A stretch of DNA of 64,000 nt from Cohnella rhizoplanae (GTDB taxonomy: Bacteria; Bacillota; Bacilli; Paenibacillales; Paenibacillaceae): contig NZ_CAOJCN010000023.1 of assembly GCF_948329515.1 (NCBI RefSeq), forward strand, positions 19,293-83,292, written 5' to 3'. Shown in pieces: positions 52,928-62,200 of the stretch. Position 1 is the first letter of the stretch; each line of letters starts with the position of its first letter. The notes beneath the pieces were generated by a model that did no database searches, was not told the DNA's origin, and was given only the letters and a program-made list of their open reading frames with translations. The position numbers were made by a program, and so were the translations under genes.

Positions 52928-54406
52928 GTGGTACCCATCGCTGCGGATCGTTTATCGAAGCAATTGCCCGCGAATCTCGCCCGGCTGGGGGACGTCTACA
53001 AGCAGTGCGGGGACCTGGAGATCAAGGACTGGCGTTACGGTCCTGACCTGAAGCACCGCGCGGCTTCCGTGTACTTCAAGACGATATGCGAGGGCAATAC
53101 GAATTATATGAAAAGCGCGCTGCAGGACCTCTCGAACCACGTGATCGGTCCGGGGCTGGACGTGACGCCGGAGATGATCCGCGTGTTTTTCGGCGCGCAT
53201 GGCGTGTCGTCCGAGCATGCCACCCTGGAGCGCGACTGGTCCGCCGTCGATCGGCTTATGCTGCAGGGCTACTTGGTCTTGCTGATCGACGGTTGGGACT
53301 ACGCGCTCTGCTTCGAGTCGGAGGAAATGGAGACGCGCCCGGTGGCGGAGCCCGAGACGGAGCCGGTCGTCCAGGGGCCGCGCGAGGGCACCGTCGAGAG
53401 CTTGAAAAAAAACATCGGCATGATCCGCAAGCGGATGCAGACGCCGGCGCTGAAGATACAATACTTCCGGGCGGGCGGACATACCAACACGAATATCGCC
53501 TACGGCTATCTGGAAGGCGTCGTCGATCCCGCGGTGCTGGCCGAGTTCGAGCGTAGGCTGCAGCCCATCAGGGGCAGGGGGGACATCGTCGACACCTCCT
53601 ATATCGAAGAGATCATCGAGGACCGCCCGCTGTCCCCGTTTCCCCAGTTCCGGTATACCGAGCGTACGGATACGGCCGCGGCCGCGATGCTCAACGGCAA
53701 GATCGTGCTCCTGACCGAAGGCTCGGGCTCGATCATGATCTGTCCGGGCTTGTTCTTCGATCTGCTGCAGTCCAGCGAGGACTACTATCAACGCGTGCTC
53801 GTATCGAATTTTATCCGCTGGCTGCGCTTCATCGCCCTCATGATCGCGATCTCGCTGCCCAGTCTGTATATCGCGGTCTCCACGTTTCACACCGAGCTCA
53901 TCCCGACCGTCCTGCTGCTGGCGATCGTGGATTCGCGCGAGGGCATTCCGTTCGGCGCCTTCGTCGAGGCCGTCATCATGGTGTTTTTCTTCGAGCTGCT
54001 CAAGGAGGCCGGCATCCGACTGCCGAGGAACGTCGGCTCCGCGGTCAGCATCGTAGGCGCGCTGGTCATCGGAGAAGCCGCGATCAATGCGGGGATCGCC
54101 TCGCCGATCATGGTCGTCATCGTGTCGCTGACGGGGATCGCCTCGTTCTCGCTGCCGCAGTACAACTTGTCCATCGCGCTGAGGCTGATCCAGTTCCCGC
54201 TCATGGCGCTATCCTCTCTGCTCGGCGGCTTCGGCATCCTGCTCGGCTATCTGTTCATCTGGCTCCACCTGGTCACGCTAACCTCGCTCGGCGTGCCTTT
54301 CCTGACGCCGCTCGCGCCATGGAAGGGCGACCAACTCCGCGATACGCTGATCCGGACCAAGCTGCCCGCGCTGATCAAGCGGCCGAGGCCGCCCCGTTCC
54401 ACCTAA
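52928..54406 (+). CDS. germinant receptor A subunit (GerA family)
   Basis: A 492-residue spore inner-membrane protein: an N-terminal cytoplasmic domain to about residue 295, then about five membrane spans (WLRFIALMIAISLPSLYIAV and following). The SREGIPFGAFVEA and RNVGSAVSIVGALVIGEAAI segments are GerA-family signatures. It forms a receptor with the B and C subunits encoded downstream. The start is uncertain. GTG 52928 overlaps the best ribosome site (GGAGG 52924-52928); ATC 52937 is 8 bases after it, and the first TTG in frame lies further in. Confidence 0.9.
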   Translation: MVPIAADRLSKQLPANLARLGDVYKQCGDLEIKDWRYGPDLKHRAASVYFKTICEGNTNYMKSALQDLSNHVIGPGLDVTPEMIRVFFGAHGVSSEHATLERDWSAVDRLMLQGYLVLLIDGWDYALCFESEEMETRPVAEPETEPVVQGPREGTVESLKKNIGMIRKRMQTPALKIQYFRAGGHTNTNIAYGYLEGVVDPAVLAEFERRLQPIRGRGDIVDTSYIEEIIEDRPLSPFPQFRYTERTDTAAAAMLNGKIVLLTEGSGSIMICPGLFFDLLQSSEDYYQRVLVSNFIRWLRFIALMIAISLPSLYIAVSTFHTELIPTVLLLAIVDSREGIPFGAFVEAVIMVFFFELLKEAGIRLPRNVGSAVSIVGALVIGEAAINAGIASPIMVVIVSLTGIASFSLPQYNLSIALRLIQFPLMALSSLLGGFGILLGYLFIWLHLVTLTSLGVPFLTPLAPWKGDQLRDTLIRTKLPALIKRPRPPRST

Positions 54407-54434
54407 ATTGACTACCCGCGGAGGTGCTGCCGTG

Positions 54435-55631
54435 ATGCCCCGATACGCCATCATAAGCCGGCTCGTACTCCTGGCGGCGATGCTCTGCGCGCTGCCGACC
54501 GGCTGCGCCGAAGGAGACCGGGCCGAGATTCCGCAGAAAGGCTTCGTCATGGGGGTCGCGCTGGACGAGGCGCCCGAGGGACGGATCGGGTTGACCGTCC
54601 AAGTATTCAAGCCTTCCCAGAATATCGTCGGACGCGGCAAGCCCGAGAAGTCCTTCATCAACATCCGGACCGATGATGAATCGATGATCGAAGCCGTGCG
54701 GGATATCACGATTCGGCTCGGGCGCAAGGCCCAGTGGAGCCATATGCGCATCATTCTGGTAGGCGAGCAGCTGGCGCGCAAGCATTCGCTCATCGCGCTG
54801 CTCGATTTTTTGTACCGGGACCACGAGCCAAGGCTGACCACGCATTTGCTCATCACCAAGGGGGATGCGGCGCAATATATGGAGATCCCTCCCTACATCG
54901 AGAACTCGGTCAGCCAGCAATATTTCTTGAGCGAGCAATCCTCGCACGAGATGACGGGCAAGACGGTCTCCGCCAACCTGCTGCAGCTGGCGCTGCAGAC
55001 CCGCAGCCCATCGGCGGTCGCGATGATCCCTTATCTGTACGAACAGAAGTCGCGCGATGAAGTCACTCCCGCCGTGGCGGGCGCCGCCGTGCTCGTCAAC
55101 GGCCGGCTTAAGGAAGTCATCCCCTCCAAGCTGCTGGAAGGCGTTCAACTGCTCGCTGGCAGTTACAAGTCCGGAATCGTGGAAGTTCCCTGTACCGCCG
55201 ACCCGACCAAAGAGCGCGCGCTGCAGGAGGACTCGGTGGAGGTGCTGTCGGCCAAGACCGTGATGCGGGTGAAAACCGCGGGAGACCGGCTTCATCTCGC
55301 CTTCCGGCTAAAGGTCGAAACGGCGCTCTCCGAGCTCGTCTGCGGACAGTCCCTCAAGCCGCAGGAGGATCAGGCGCTCCGGCAGCGCATCGCCAAGACG
55401 ATAGAGCAGACGATGCGGGAGGGCATGGACTGGCTGCTTCAGAAGCGGGTCGATGTGCTCGGCGTAGGGAACCTGCTTTTCGAGCGTCATACGAAGCTGT
55501 GGAGGCAGTGGAAGAAGGATTGGCCGCAGCAATTCGCGGGCGCGACGTATGAAGTGCACGCCGACGTCACGATCATGACCTCGGGCACCAATGTCGGCAA
55601 GCCGATCGACAAGAGGCCGGGTGATTCCTAA
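54435..55631 (+). CDS. germinant receptor C subunit (GerC lipoprotein)
   Basis: A 398-residue lipoprotein with lipobox PTGC, followed by the three-domain GerC fold (SFINIRTDDESMIEAVRDI in part; MRIILVGEQLARK; C-terminal Ger(x)C domain with WLLQKRVDVLGVGNLLFE in part). It would sit on the outer face of the inner spore membrane in complex with the A and B subunits. ATG 54435 has GGAGGTG eight bases upstream. It overlaps the start of the next small gene by one base. Confidence 0.9.
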   Translation: MPRYAIISRLVLLAAMLCALPTGCAEGDRAEIPQKGFVMGVALDEAPEGRIGLTVQVFKPSQNIVGRGKPEKSFINIRTDDESMIEAVRDITIRLGRKAQWSHMRIILVGEQLARKHSLIALLDFLYRDHEPRLTTHLLITKGDAAQYMEIPPYIENSVSQQYFLSEQSSHEMTGKTVSANLLQLALQTRSPSAVAMIPYLYEQKSRDEVTPAVAGAAVLVNGRLKEVIPSKLLEGVQLLAGSYKSGIVEVPCTADPTKERALQEDSVEVLSAKTVMRVKTAGDRLHLAFRLKVETALSELVCGQSLKPQEDQALRQRIAKTIEQTMREGMDWLLQKRVDVLGVGNLLFERHTKLWRQWKKDWPQQFAGATYEVHADVTIMTSGTNVGKPIDKRPGDS

Positions 55632-55876
55632 TGCGGGCGTTACTGTTGCTGGCGTTGGCCGCCTTCCTAACGTACGACTGGAAAGAGAGCCGACTGGGCG
55701 GCGCGAAGCTGCGGACCAAGGTCGTTTACGCGCTGCTGCTGCTGATCGCCGGCTACCATATGCTGATCGTCTTTGGCATTTTATCCGCCGCGTCGTACTA
55801 CGACCTGTTCCTGCGGATCTTCGGCGGGATCGCCGAGCGCATCATCTCCGGTCTGGAGCCGGAAGGAGGGGACTAG
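55631..55876 (+). CDS. small two-span protein, candidate Ger D subunit
   Basis: An 81-residue protein with two membrane segments (residues about 2-15 and 30-53) separated by a charged loop (DWKESRLGGAKLRTK). It starts within the stop codon of the C-subunit gene and ends 3 bases before the B-subunit gene, so it is fully embedded in the receptor operon. Small two-span D proteins that modulate receptor response are known from some ger operons of Bacillus; size, topology and place match. The identification is by these features, not by sequence identity. Confidence 0.75.
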   Translation: MRALLLLALAAFLTYDWKESRLGGAKLRTKVVYALLLLIAGYHMLIVFGILSAASYYDLFLRIFGGIAERIISGLEPEGGD

Positions 55877-55879
55877 TCC

Positions 55880-56974
55880 ATGAGAAACAAGATTACGCCC
55901 TCGCAGGTCGCGGTGATGCTTTTCGTCTATTTGACCGGGTCGGCCATCATCAACATACCGGCGCCGCTCATCTCGGTGAGCGACAACGAGGCCTGGATCT
56001 GTCTGCTGGCGGCTGCCGGGATCGGGCTGCTCCTGCTCGTCCCCCTCGTCAGTCTCGCCCGCAGATTCCCCGACTTGGACTTCATCGAGTACGGCGCCAA
56101 GCTGACGACCCGTCCCGTCGCGGTGGCGTTCGGTATTTTGCTGCTGCTGCTGCAGGTCCATATCGTGGCCGGCATCGTCATGGATATCGCGATGTTTCTC
56201 AAGAGCTCGATGATGCGCGACACGTCCTTCGCCTACTTTATCACCCTGACGATGCTTGCCGTGGCGCTGACGGCGCGGGTCGGCATCGGCCGGTTCGCGG
56301 GCATGTTCGGCTTGCTGATGCTCTCCGTCATGCTGTTCGTGCTTTTCAATATCTCGCTTGCTTCCGCGGGCTTCCATCCGCAATATCTGCTGCCGGTCCT
56401 CGACCATGGCGTTAAACCGATTTTTCACGGCATCTATTTTATATCTGGCTTTCCGTACGGGGAGATGGCGTTGTTCTGCATGATCCTCCCGTTGGTCAGA
56501 ACCCGGGCCAAAGACCGCACCGGGTCGAAAATGGCGCTGGCCGTGGCGTTGAACGCAGGATCCCTGCTCTTGGTCACGCTGGCGACGGTGCTCACCTTCG
56601 GCCCGATCTCGGGAGAGCGCAAGTATTCGATGTTCGAGATGGCCCGGACGGTCTATGTCACCGAGATCTTCGAGCGGCTGGAAGCGCTGATGGGCTACTC
56701 CATGATCGTCGCATCCTTCATGAAGGCGACGATCGCGCTGTTCTCGGCGCATCTGACGCTGAACAGCCTGCTCAAGCTGCCCCGGGACAACCGGCAGCTG
56801 ATCTTCCCGCTCGCCTTTATCGTGACGCTGATCTCGATCTCCGTCGGCCTCCGCGGCGAAGCGTACTGGGACTTCATGATCTCCGGCATTCACCCGCTGT
56901 GGGTGTTCACCTGCGGTATTGTGCCCCTGCTCGTTGTGTACGCGGCATCGCTGGTGCGCAAGCGGGTGACTTGA
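55880..56974 (+). CDS. germinant receptor B subunit (GerB permease-like)
   Basis: A 364-residue membrane protein with about ten spans, of the GerAB/endospore germination permease branch of the APC superfamily. The N-terminal KITPSQVAVMLFVYLTGSAI and the internal ISGFPYGEMALF and EIFERLEALMGYSMI segments are typical. In this class the B subunit binds the germinant, usually an amino acid. AAGGAGGGG lies before ATG 55880. It is the last gene of the operon. Confidence 0.9.
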   Translation: MRNKITPSQVAVMLFVYLTGSAIINIPAPLISVSDNEAWICLLAAAGIGLLLLVPLVSLARRFPDLDFIEYGAKLTTRPVAVAFGILLLLLQVHIVAGIVMDIAMFLKSSMMRDTSFAYFITLTMLAVALTARVGIGRFAGMFGLLMLSVMLFVLFNISLASAGFHPQYLLPVLDHGVKPIFHGIYFISGFPYGEMALFCMILPLVRTRAKDRTGSKMALAVALNAGSLLLVTLATVLTFGPISGERKYSMFEMARTVYVTEIFERLEALMGYSMIVASFMKATIALFSAHLTLNSLLKLPRDNRQLIFPLAFIVTLISISVGLRGEAYWDFMISGIHPLWVFTCGIVPLLVVYAASLVRKRVT

Positions 56975-57012
56975 GGGAGGGCCGTCTCGGTCAAGGCTTC
57001 CTTAAACATCAA

Positions 57013-57073
57013 AATGCTCCCCATTCGGCAACGGGCTTTTACGATTTCGCCTGTCCGCCTTATAGGGAGCATT
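57013..57073. terminator. long hairpin after the ger operon
   Basis: AATGCTCCC pairs with GGGAGCATT across a 43-base loop. T-runs are modest. Located between the convergent ger operon and the WGxxGxxG gene. Confidence 0.6.
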
Positions 57074-57110
57074 CTACTTTGAGCATAGCGCTTTTTGTTT
57101 TTAATTGCTT

Positions 57111-57362
57111 TTAACGCTTCGTATTGTCAACGCGGGTTACATGTTCATGACGGTCGCGCCGCTTTAATCCCGCCAGTCCTGCGAGGCCAAGCAAACCGAG
57201 GAGGCCCCATTTCCCGCTGTCATCGTCATCATGATTTGTCGTTTGCGTTTGCGTGGCAGCTGCATCGGTCGTGCTCGTGGACTCCTCCGCGAACGCCGCC
57301 GTCGAACCTAGTGCCGACACGATAAGCAGGGTCATGAACATGAACTTAAATTTCTTGAACAT
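57111..57362 (-). CDS. WGxxGxxG-type small exported protein
   Basis: An 83-residue protein: cleavable signal peptide ending AAFA, an acidic Thr/Ala/Asp linker, then WGLLGLLGLAGLAGLKRRDR, which fits the WGxxGxxG C-terminal motif known from small Gram-positive proteins (a short hydrophobic Gly/Leu stretch plus a basic end). Such tails resemble sorting or membrane-retention signals. GAGGAGCTG lies before ATG 57362. It diverges from the large hybrid kinase gene at 57547; the two may be functionally linked. Confidence 0.85.
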   Translation of the reverse strand: MFKKFKFMFMTLLIVSALGSTAAFAEESTSTTDAAATQTQTTNHDDDDSGKWGLLGLLGLAGLAGLKRRDRHEHVTRVDNTKR

Positions 57363-57546
57363 TTTATCAGCTCCTCTAGGTTGTTGGTTGTTCCGAGAGA
57401 TATGTAACCCCAGGCTGTGTATTCTAAACCGTCCTCGGTCGGACAAGCGAATAAACCGCATTAAATCGAGCTCCCCGTTGCCGGGACGATCTCTTGCCAG
57501 TACAGGCAGCGAAGGAATTTCACAATTTTTGTCGAACCCGTATTCT

Positions 57547-60500
57547 ATGATGAAAAAAAGAAAGATTTTCGCCGTCGTCGGGCTGTTCCTGCTCGCGCTC
57601 ACCGGCATTCGCCTGATCTGGATCGGCATGCAGACGGACACCGAGAGGGCCGAGGCCCAAGGCGGCGTGCTGGATCTTAGCGGCTGGGATACCGCCTCCC
57701 ATCCGATCTACTTCCTCTCCGGACAATGGACTTTTTACCCGTCGCAGCTGGTCGCGCCCGGGCCGGACGGCACGTTCCGGCCGCAGGGCGCCGCCGGATC
57801 GGCGAAGGTTCCCGGCAGCTGGAAAAAAGCGTTCGATCCGCCGCGCGCGTCCGCCATCGGATACGGGACCTATCGGCTGCGCATCGTGCTGCCGTCCGCA
57901 GGCCTGCCGGAGCTGACCGTACGCGTGCCGGGGATTTCAGCGTCATCTGCGCTGTACGTGAACGGGCGCCTGATGGGCGGCGCCGGCATTCCGGCCGACC
58001 GCGCATCCGCCTACACGACGGGCAATGCGCCGTATTCCGTCACGTTCGCGGCCGACGACGGCATGCTGGACCTCGTGCTCCTGGCGGCCAACTACGACGA
58101 CCGTATCATCGGCGGACTGATAGAGCCCGTCAAGCTCGGCACCGCACGGGCGATGAACCGGGACTACTGGCTGTCCGTCGGATCGCAAGCCGCCTTTATC
58201 CTGCTGATGGCCATGCATGCCCTCTATGCGCTCGCCCTTTATTTCATTGGCACCCGGCAGCGGCCGCTCCTGATTTTTGCCCTGCTCGGGATATGCGGGG
58301 CGCTATCCGTCCTTTGCAACACCGACCGCCTGCTGACCGTCTGGTTCGGAGCGGATTTCGAGGCATTCTATAAGGTTTTCTACCTATCCTACCTGGGAGG
58401 GGCAGCCCTGCTGCTGCAGTACGTAAGAAGCCTGCTGCCCGAGTTTCCCGGTCTGCGCCATGCCCGCTGGCATTTCGCCGCATGCATGGTTTTCGGACTG
58501 TTCGTGCTGGCGTCTCCTGCCCGGGCGATTACCCATCCCATTGCGGACGGGCTGCATACATTTCTGCTGCTGGCCTCGTTCGGCGTCGCCCCGATCTTCA
58601 TCTACCGGGCCGTCCGCAGAGGCTCTCCGGATGCGATCTATCTGCTGCTGGGCGCCGTCGCCGTCGCCTGGAATCTGCTCTGGGGGATCTTCGGCTACGC
58701 CAACTCCATCGACGTCGGCTACTATCCGTTCGATATGCTTGCTTTTTTCGTCGCCTTCGCGCTCTACTGGTTCAAGCGATATTTCCGCAATGCCGCCGAG
58801 ACCGTCCGGTTGGCGGAGCGCCTGCAGGCGGCGGACGCGCGCAAGGACGAGTTCCTGGTCCACACCTCGCATGAGCTTCGCAATCCGCTTCACGGCATGC
58901 TGAGCATGGCCCAGTCCGTGCTGGACGGCGGCCGCCGGACAGACGACGCCGTCAACCGGGAACGTCTCGCGCTGCTCGTGTCAATGGGCAAGCGCATGTC
59001 CTTTCTGCTCCACGATCTCATCGATCTCAATCGGCTCCGGGAGAGTCGCTTATCCGTGAACCCGGCGCCGCTCCGGCTGCAGACAGAGGCCGCCGGCGTG
59101 CTCGACATGGTCCGGTTCATGACGGAGGGCAAGCCGGTTCGGCTCGAGAACCGCGTGCCGGATACGCTGCCTGCGGTGATGGCGGACGAGCAGCGTCTGG
59201 TGCAGATCTTGTTTAACCTGCTGCACAACGCGGTTAAGTTTACGCACGAGGGCCGGGTCTGGATCGAAGCGGCCGCCGAGGGAGACCGGGTCGTCGTGCG
59301 CGTCGCGGATACCGGGATCGGGATGGACGAGGAGACGGCGAGCCGTATCTTCGGGCCTTATGAGCAAGGCGAGCGCCGGGCGGAGACCAACGCGTCCGGC
59401 TTCGGGCTGGGCCTGGCGATCAGCAAGCGGCTGGTCGAGCTGCACGGCGGTCGGTTAACGGTCGGCTCGAGCCCCGGCTTCGGCTCCGTCTTCAGCTTTA
59501 CGCTGCCTGCCGCGGAGACGGAAGGCGCGGATACGGCCGAGCGCGAAGTCGCCGCGACAAGCTGGCTCCCGGATGCATCGGTTCCCGCTGACGTTGACCC
59601 GAAGGCCGAACGCCGGCCGGCAACCGAAGCGCGCCAAGACCGCTCCCGCATCCTCGCCGTCGACGACGAGCCGGTGAATCTGCGGATTCTGCAGCTCGTA
59701 CTGCCCTCGGAGCTGTACGAGCTCACGACCGCTACCAGCGGCGCCGAAGCGCTGTCCCTTCTGAATTCGGGTCCCTGGGACCTGCTGATCGCGGACGTCA
59801 TGATGCCGGATATCTCGGGCTACGAAGTCGCGCGTACCGTCCGCACGATCTTCTCTGCCTCCGAGCTGCCGATCCTGCTGCTCACGGCGCGCTATCGGGC
59901 CGAGGATATCGAGGCCGGCTACAAGGCGGAGGCCAACGACTACGTCGTCAAGCCCGTTGATGCGCAAGAGCTGCGGATGCGGGTCAAGGCGCTGACGGGC
60001 GTCGCCCGGGCGGCCCGCGAGCAGAAGCGTCTGGAGGCGGCTTGGCTGCAGGCGCAGATTCAGCCGCATTTCCTGTTCAATACGCTCAATTCCATCGCGG
60101 CGCTGGGAGATGTCGATACCGCCCGCATGCGCGAGCTGCTGTCGGCCTTCGGCGATTACCTGCGGGCCAGCTTCGACTCCGCCAACTCGGATCAGCTGGT
60201 GCCGCTGCACAAGGAGCTTGGCTTGGTGCAGGCTTACTTGTACATCGAGAAGGCGCGGTTCGAGGACCGAATTCAGGTCGCTTGGGAGGTAGATGAGCAC
60301 CTTCTGCCGGAGGTGCCCCCGCTGTCCGTCCAGACGCTGGTGGAGAACGCCGTACGGCACGGGGTGCTCAGACGCCCCGAGGGCGGCACCGTCCGGATCC
60401 GGATTCAGGAGCGCGGGGGCGTCGTAGAGATATCGATCGAAGACGACGGCCCGGGCCTGACGCCCGATACGCTGTCGCGGGCGCTGCAGCAGGACGGGCT

Positions 60501-60684
60501 GTCCGGACGCCATGCAGGCGTCGGCTTGGCCAATACCGACCGCAGGCTGAAGCAAATATACGGCAAGGGGCTGCGCGTTCGCAGCCTTCCCGGTAAAGGG
60601 ACGACGGTCTCGTTCGTCGTGCCCAAGCAACAGGCCAAGCGCGGGTTCGCCGCCGATCGGGCACATGATGCCGCGAGCGATTGA
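57547..60684 (+). CDS. hybrid histidine kinase with two kinase modules
   Basis: A 1045-residue protein: an N-terminal span, a 7TMR-DISM-type extracellular jelly-roll domain (about 35-205), about seven membrane spans (215-410), a HisKA domain with phospho-His442 (HTSHELRNP) and its ATPase domain (to about 655), a receiver with Asp750 (IADVMMPD), then a second, His_kinase-type module with His841 (QIQPHFLFNT) and its own ATPase domain. Signalling could branch from the first kinase through the receiver to the second. The ATG at 57547 lacks a clear ribosome site; a TTG six codons upstream is an alternative. No response-regulator gene is adjacent. Confidence 0.88.
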   Translation: MMKKRKIFAVVGLFLLALTGIRLIWIGMQTDTERAEAQGGVLDLSGWDTASHPIYFLSGQWTFYPSQLVAPGPDGTFRPQGAAGSAKVPGSWKKAFDPPRASAIGYGTYRLRIVLPSAGLPELTVRVPGISASSALYVNGRLMGGAGIPADRASAYTTGNAPYSVTFAADDGMLDLVLLAANYDDRIIGGLIEPVKLGTARAMNRDYWLSVGSQAAFILLMAMHALYALALYFIGTRQRPLLIFALLGICGALSVLCNTDRLLTVWFGADFEAFYKVFYLSYLGGAALLLQYVRSLLPEFPGLRHARWHFAACMVFGLFVLASPARAITHPIADGLHTFLLLASFGVAPIFIYRAVRRGSPDAIYLLLGAVAVAWNLLWGIFGYANSIDVGYYPFDMLAFFVAFALYWFKRYFRNAAETVRLAERLQAADARKDEFLVHTSHELRNPLHGMLSMAQSVLDGGRRTDDAVNRERLALLVSMGKRMSFLLHDLIDLNRLRESRLSVNPAPLRLQTEAAGVLDMVRFMTEGKPVRLENRVPDTLPAVMADEQRLVQILFNLLHNAVKFTHEGRVWIEAAAEGDRVVVRVADTGIGMDEETASRIFGPYEQGERRAETNASGFGLGLAISKRLVELHGGRLTVGSSPGFGSVFSFTLPAAETEGADTAEREVAATSWLPDASVPADVDPKAERRPATEARQDRSRILAVDDEPVNLRILQLVLPSELYELTTATSGAEALSLLNSGPWDLLIADVMMPDISGYEVARTVRTIFSASELPILLLTARYRAEDIEAGYKAEANDYVVKPVDAQELRMRVKALTGVARAAREQKRLEAAWLQAQIQPHFLFNTLNSIAALGDVDTARMRELLSAFGDYLRASFDSANSDQLVPLHKELGLVQAYLYIEKARFEDRIQVAWEVDEHLLPEVPPLSVQTLVENAVRHGVLRRPEGGTVRIRIQERGGVVEISIEDDGPGLTPDTLSRALQQDGLSGRHAGVGLANTDRRLKQIYGKGLRVRSLPGKGTTVSFVVPKQQAKRGFAADRAHDAASD

Positions 60685-60740
60685 CCGCGACCCGAGTGCG
60701 GCTTGCTAGGAAAAGTATCCGCTGTACACAGCCGCTGCAG

Positions 60741-61275
60741 GCTCACTTTATGAGCTTACAGCTCCCAAGGCAAGCGCTTCCGTCGCTGCACGCGCACATT
60801 TTGAGCTTACAGCTCCAAAGGCGGGCGCTTCCGTCGCTGCAGGCTCACATTTTGAGCTTACAGCTCCCAAGGCGGGCGCTTCGGCCGCTGCACGCGCACA
60901 TTTTGAGCTTACAGCTCTCAAGGTGGGCGCTTCCGTCGCTGTAGGCGCATATTTTGAGCTTAGAGCTCCCAAGGCGGGCGTTTCCGTCGCTGCAGGCTCA
61001 CATTTTGAGCTTACAGCTCCCAAGGCTGGTGCTTCCGTCGCTGTAGGCGCATATTTTGAGCTTAGAGCTCCCAAGGCGGGCGTTTCCGTCGCTGCAGGCT
61101 CAAAATGTGCGCCTACAGCTCCCAAGGCTGGTGCTTCGGCCGCTGTATGCGCACATTTTGAGCTTACAGCTCCCAAGGCGGGCGCTTCGGCCGCTGTAGG
61201 CTCACATTTTGAGCTTACAGCTCCCAAGGCGGGCGCTTCGGCCACTGTAGGCGCACATTTTGAGCCTACAGCTCC
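60741..61275. repeat. 51-bp tandem repeat array, about 10.5 copies
   Basis: Unit boundaries recur at 60741, 60792, 60843, 60894, 60945, 60996, 61047, 61098, 61149, 61200 and 61251, always 51 bases apart. The unit core is ATTTTGAGCTTACAGCTCCC followed by AAGGCGGGCGCTTC, with alternating GCTCAC/GCGCAC heads. In the copy starting at 61098 the head is inverted (CAAAATGTGC). GAGCTTACAGCTC can form a small dyad in each unit. Region 60685-61292 (608 bases) contains no supported gene; frames run through because 51 is divisible by three. It separates the convergent kinase and SDR genes. Confidence 0.92.
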
Positions 61276-61292
61276 GGGCGAACATGCCTGCC

Positions 61293-62150
61293 TCAGGCAC
61301 GCACGCCCAAGTATTCCTGCTCATAGATCGCATGCACTCTTTCCAGCACGCTGCGCGCCTGGTCTTTAAACTTTAACTCCGTCACGCGCCCCTTTACCAG
61401 AAATACGCCGGTCGCTTGGCGATGTTCGCCGAGCGCGCCTTCGTAGAGTTGGCCTGCGCCGTGGGTAGGCGGGGAAAAGAAAAGCTTCATGAGCATACCC
61501 ACCACCAAGGGCAGGCCGGACGTTTTGCCCTTTCTGAGCGTATTGTTGCCGCCGGGATCGACGCTGCGAATGCGGATGCCCTCCTCGAGCAGCCGCGGGG
61601 CGATCTCCTGCGTCCACAGCGAGAGCGCCAGTTTGGACGCGGCGTAGGGACCCAGCAGCTTGCGGAACGTCTTGGGGCGCTCCAGAATGTCGATACTCAA
61701 CGCCTTCGTAAATTTAAGCGCCGATGACGAGGTGTTGATTACCGTTTTGAAGCGGCCGTTCTTCAAGCTCTCCGTCAGTTCCCGCACGATAATATACGGC
61801 ACGACCGTCATCAGCTCATAGTGCTGCTCGCGTCCCTGCGCCGAATAGCTCAGCTCGGGGAAGGACCCGCCGGCATTATTGAACAAGATATCGATGCGCG
61901 GCTCCTTCGCTTTCACATCATCCAGGGTTCGCCTCAAGCCGGTAAAGTCGGCGAGATTCGCCGTCTTATAAATACGGAGCCGGCCGCTCTGGACAGCCTG
62001 CCGAATGTCCGGGTCCTCCGCCGGGAAGTCGGAACGTATCACGGCCGCCACCTGCCATTGCGCAGCCAGCAGCTTCCGCGTTAACTCCAGCCCGATCCCG
62101 GCGCTCGCTCCCGTAATCAGGGCGATATTCTCACGATCCCTCATATCCAT
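61293..62150 (-). CDS. short-chain dehydrogenase controlled by the MerR protein
   Basis: A 285-residue SDR: cofactor motif TGASAGIG, NNAG and catalytic Tyr-x-x-x-Lys in GPYAASK. The family resembles retinol dehydrogenase-like SDRs. ATG 62150 is 11 bases after GGAGGAGG; the frame is open to 62231 across its own promoter. It diverges from the MerR gene and has a MerR-type promoter (62201-62231), so it is the likely target of that regulator. The substrate is probably a carbonyl compound (inference). Confidence 0.86.
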   Translation of the reverse strand: MDMRDRENIALITGASAGIGLELTRKLLAAQWQVAAVIRSDFPAEDPDIRQAVQSGRLRIYKTANLADFTGLRRTLDDVKAKEPRIDILFNNAGGSFPELSYSAQGREQHYELMTVVPYIIVRELTESLKNGRFKTVINTSSSALKFTKALSIDILERPKTFRKLLGPYAASKLALSLWTQEIAPRLLEEGIRIRSVDPGGNNTLRKGKTSGLPLVVGMLMKLFFSPPTHGAGQLYEGALGEHRQATGVFLVKGRVTELKFKDQARSVLERVHAIYEQEYLGVRA

Positions 62151-62200
62151 GCTTATCAACGCCTCCTCCAGATGCCGGGGTCGTTTCCCCGATAGCGCAC

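Noticed and set aside
60748..61245. Open frames of up to 165 codons through the 51-bp array, encoding repetitive Ala/Pro/Glu-rich sequences
   Set aside because: The period is a multiple of three, so any frame without a stop in one unit stays open. There is no ribosome site, and both strands are open alike.
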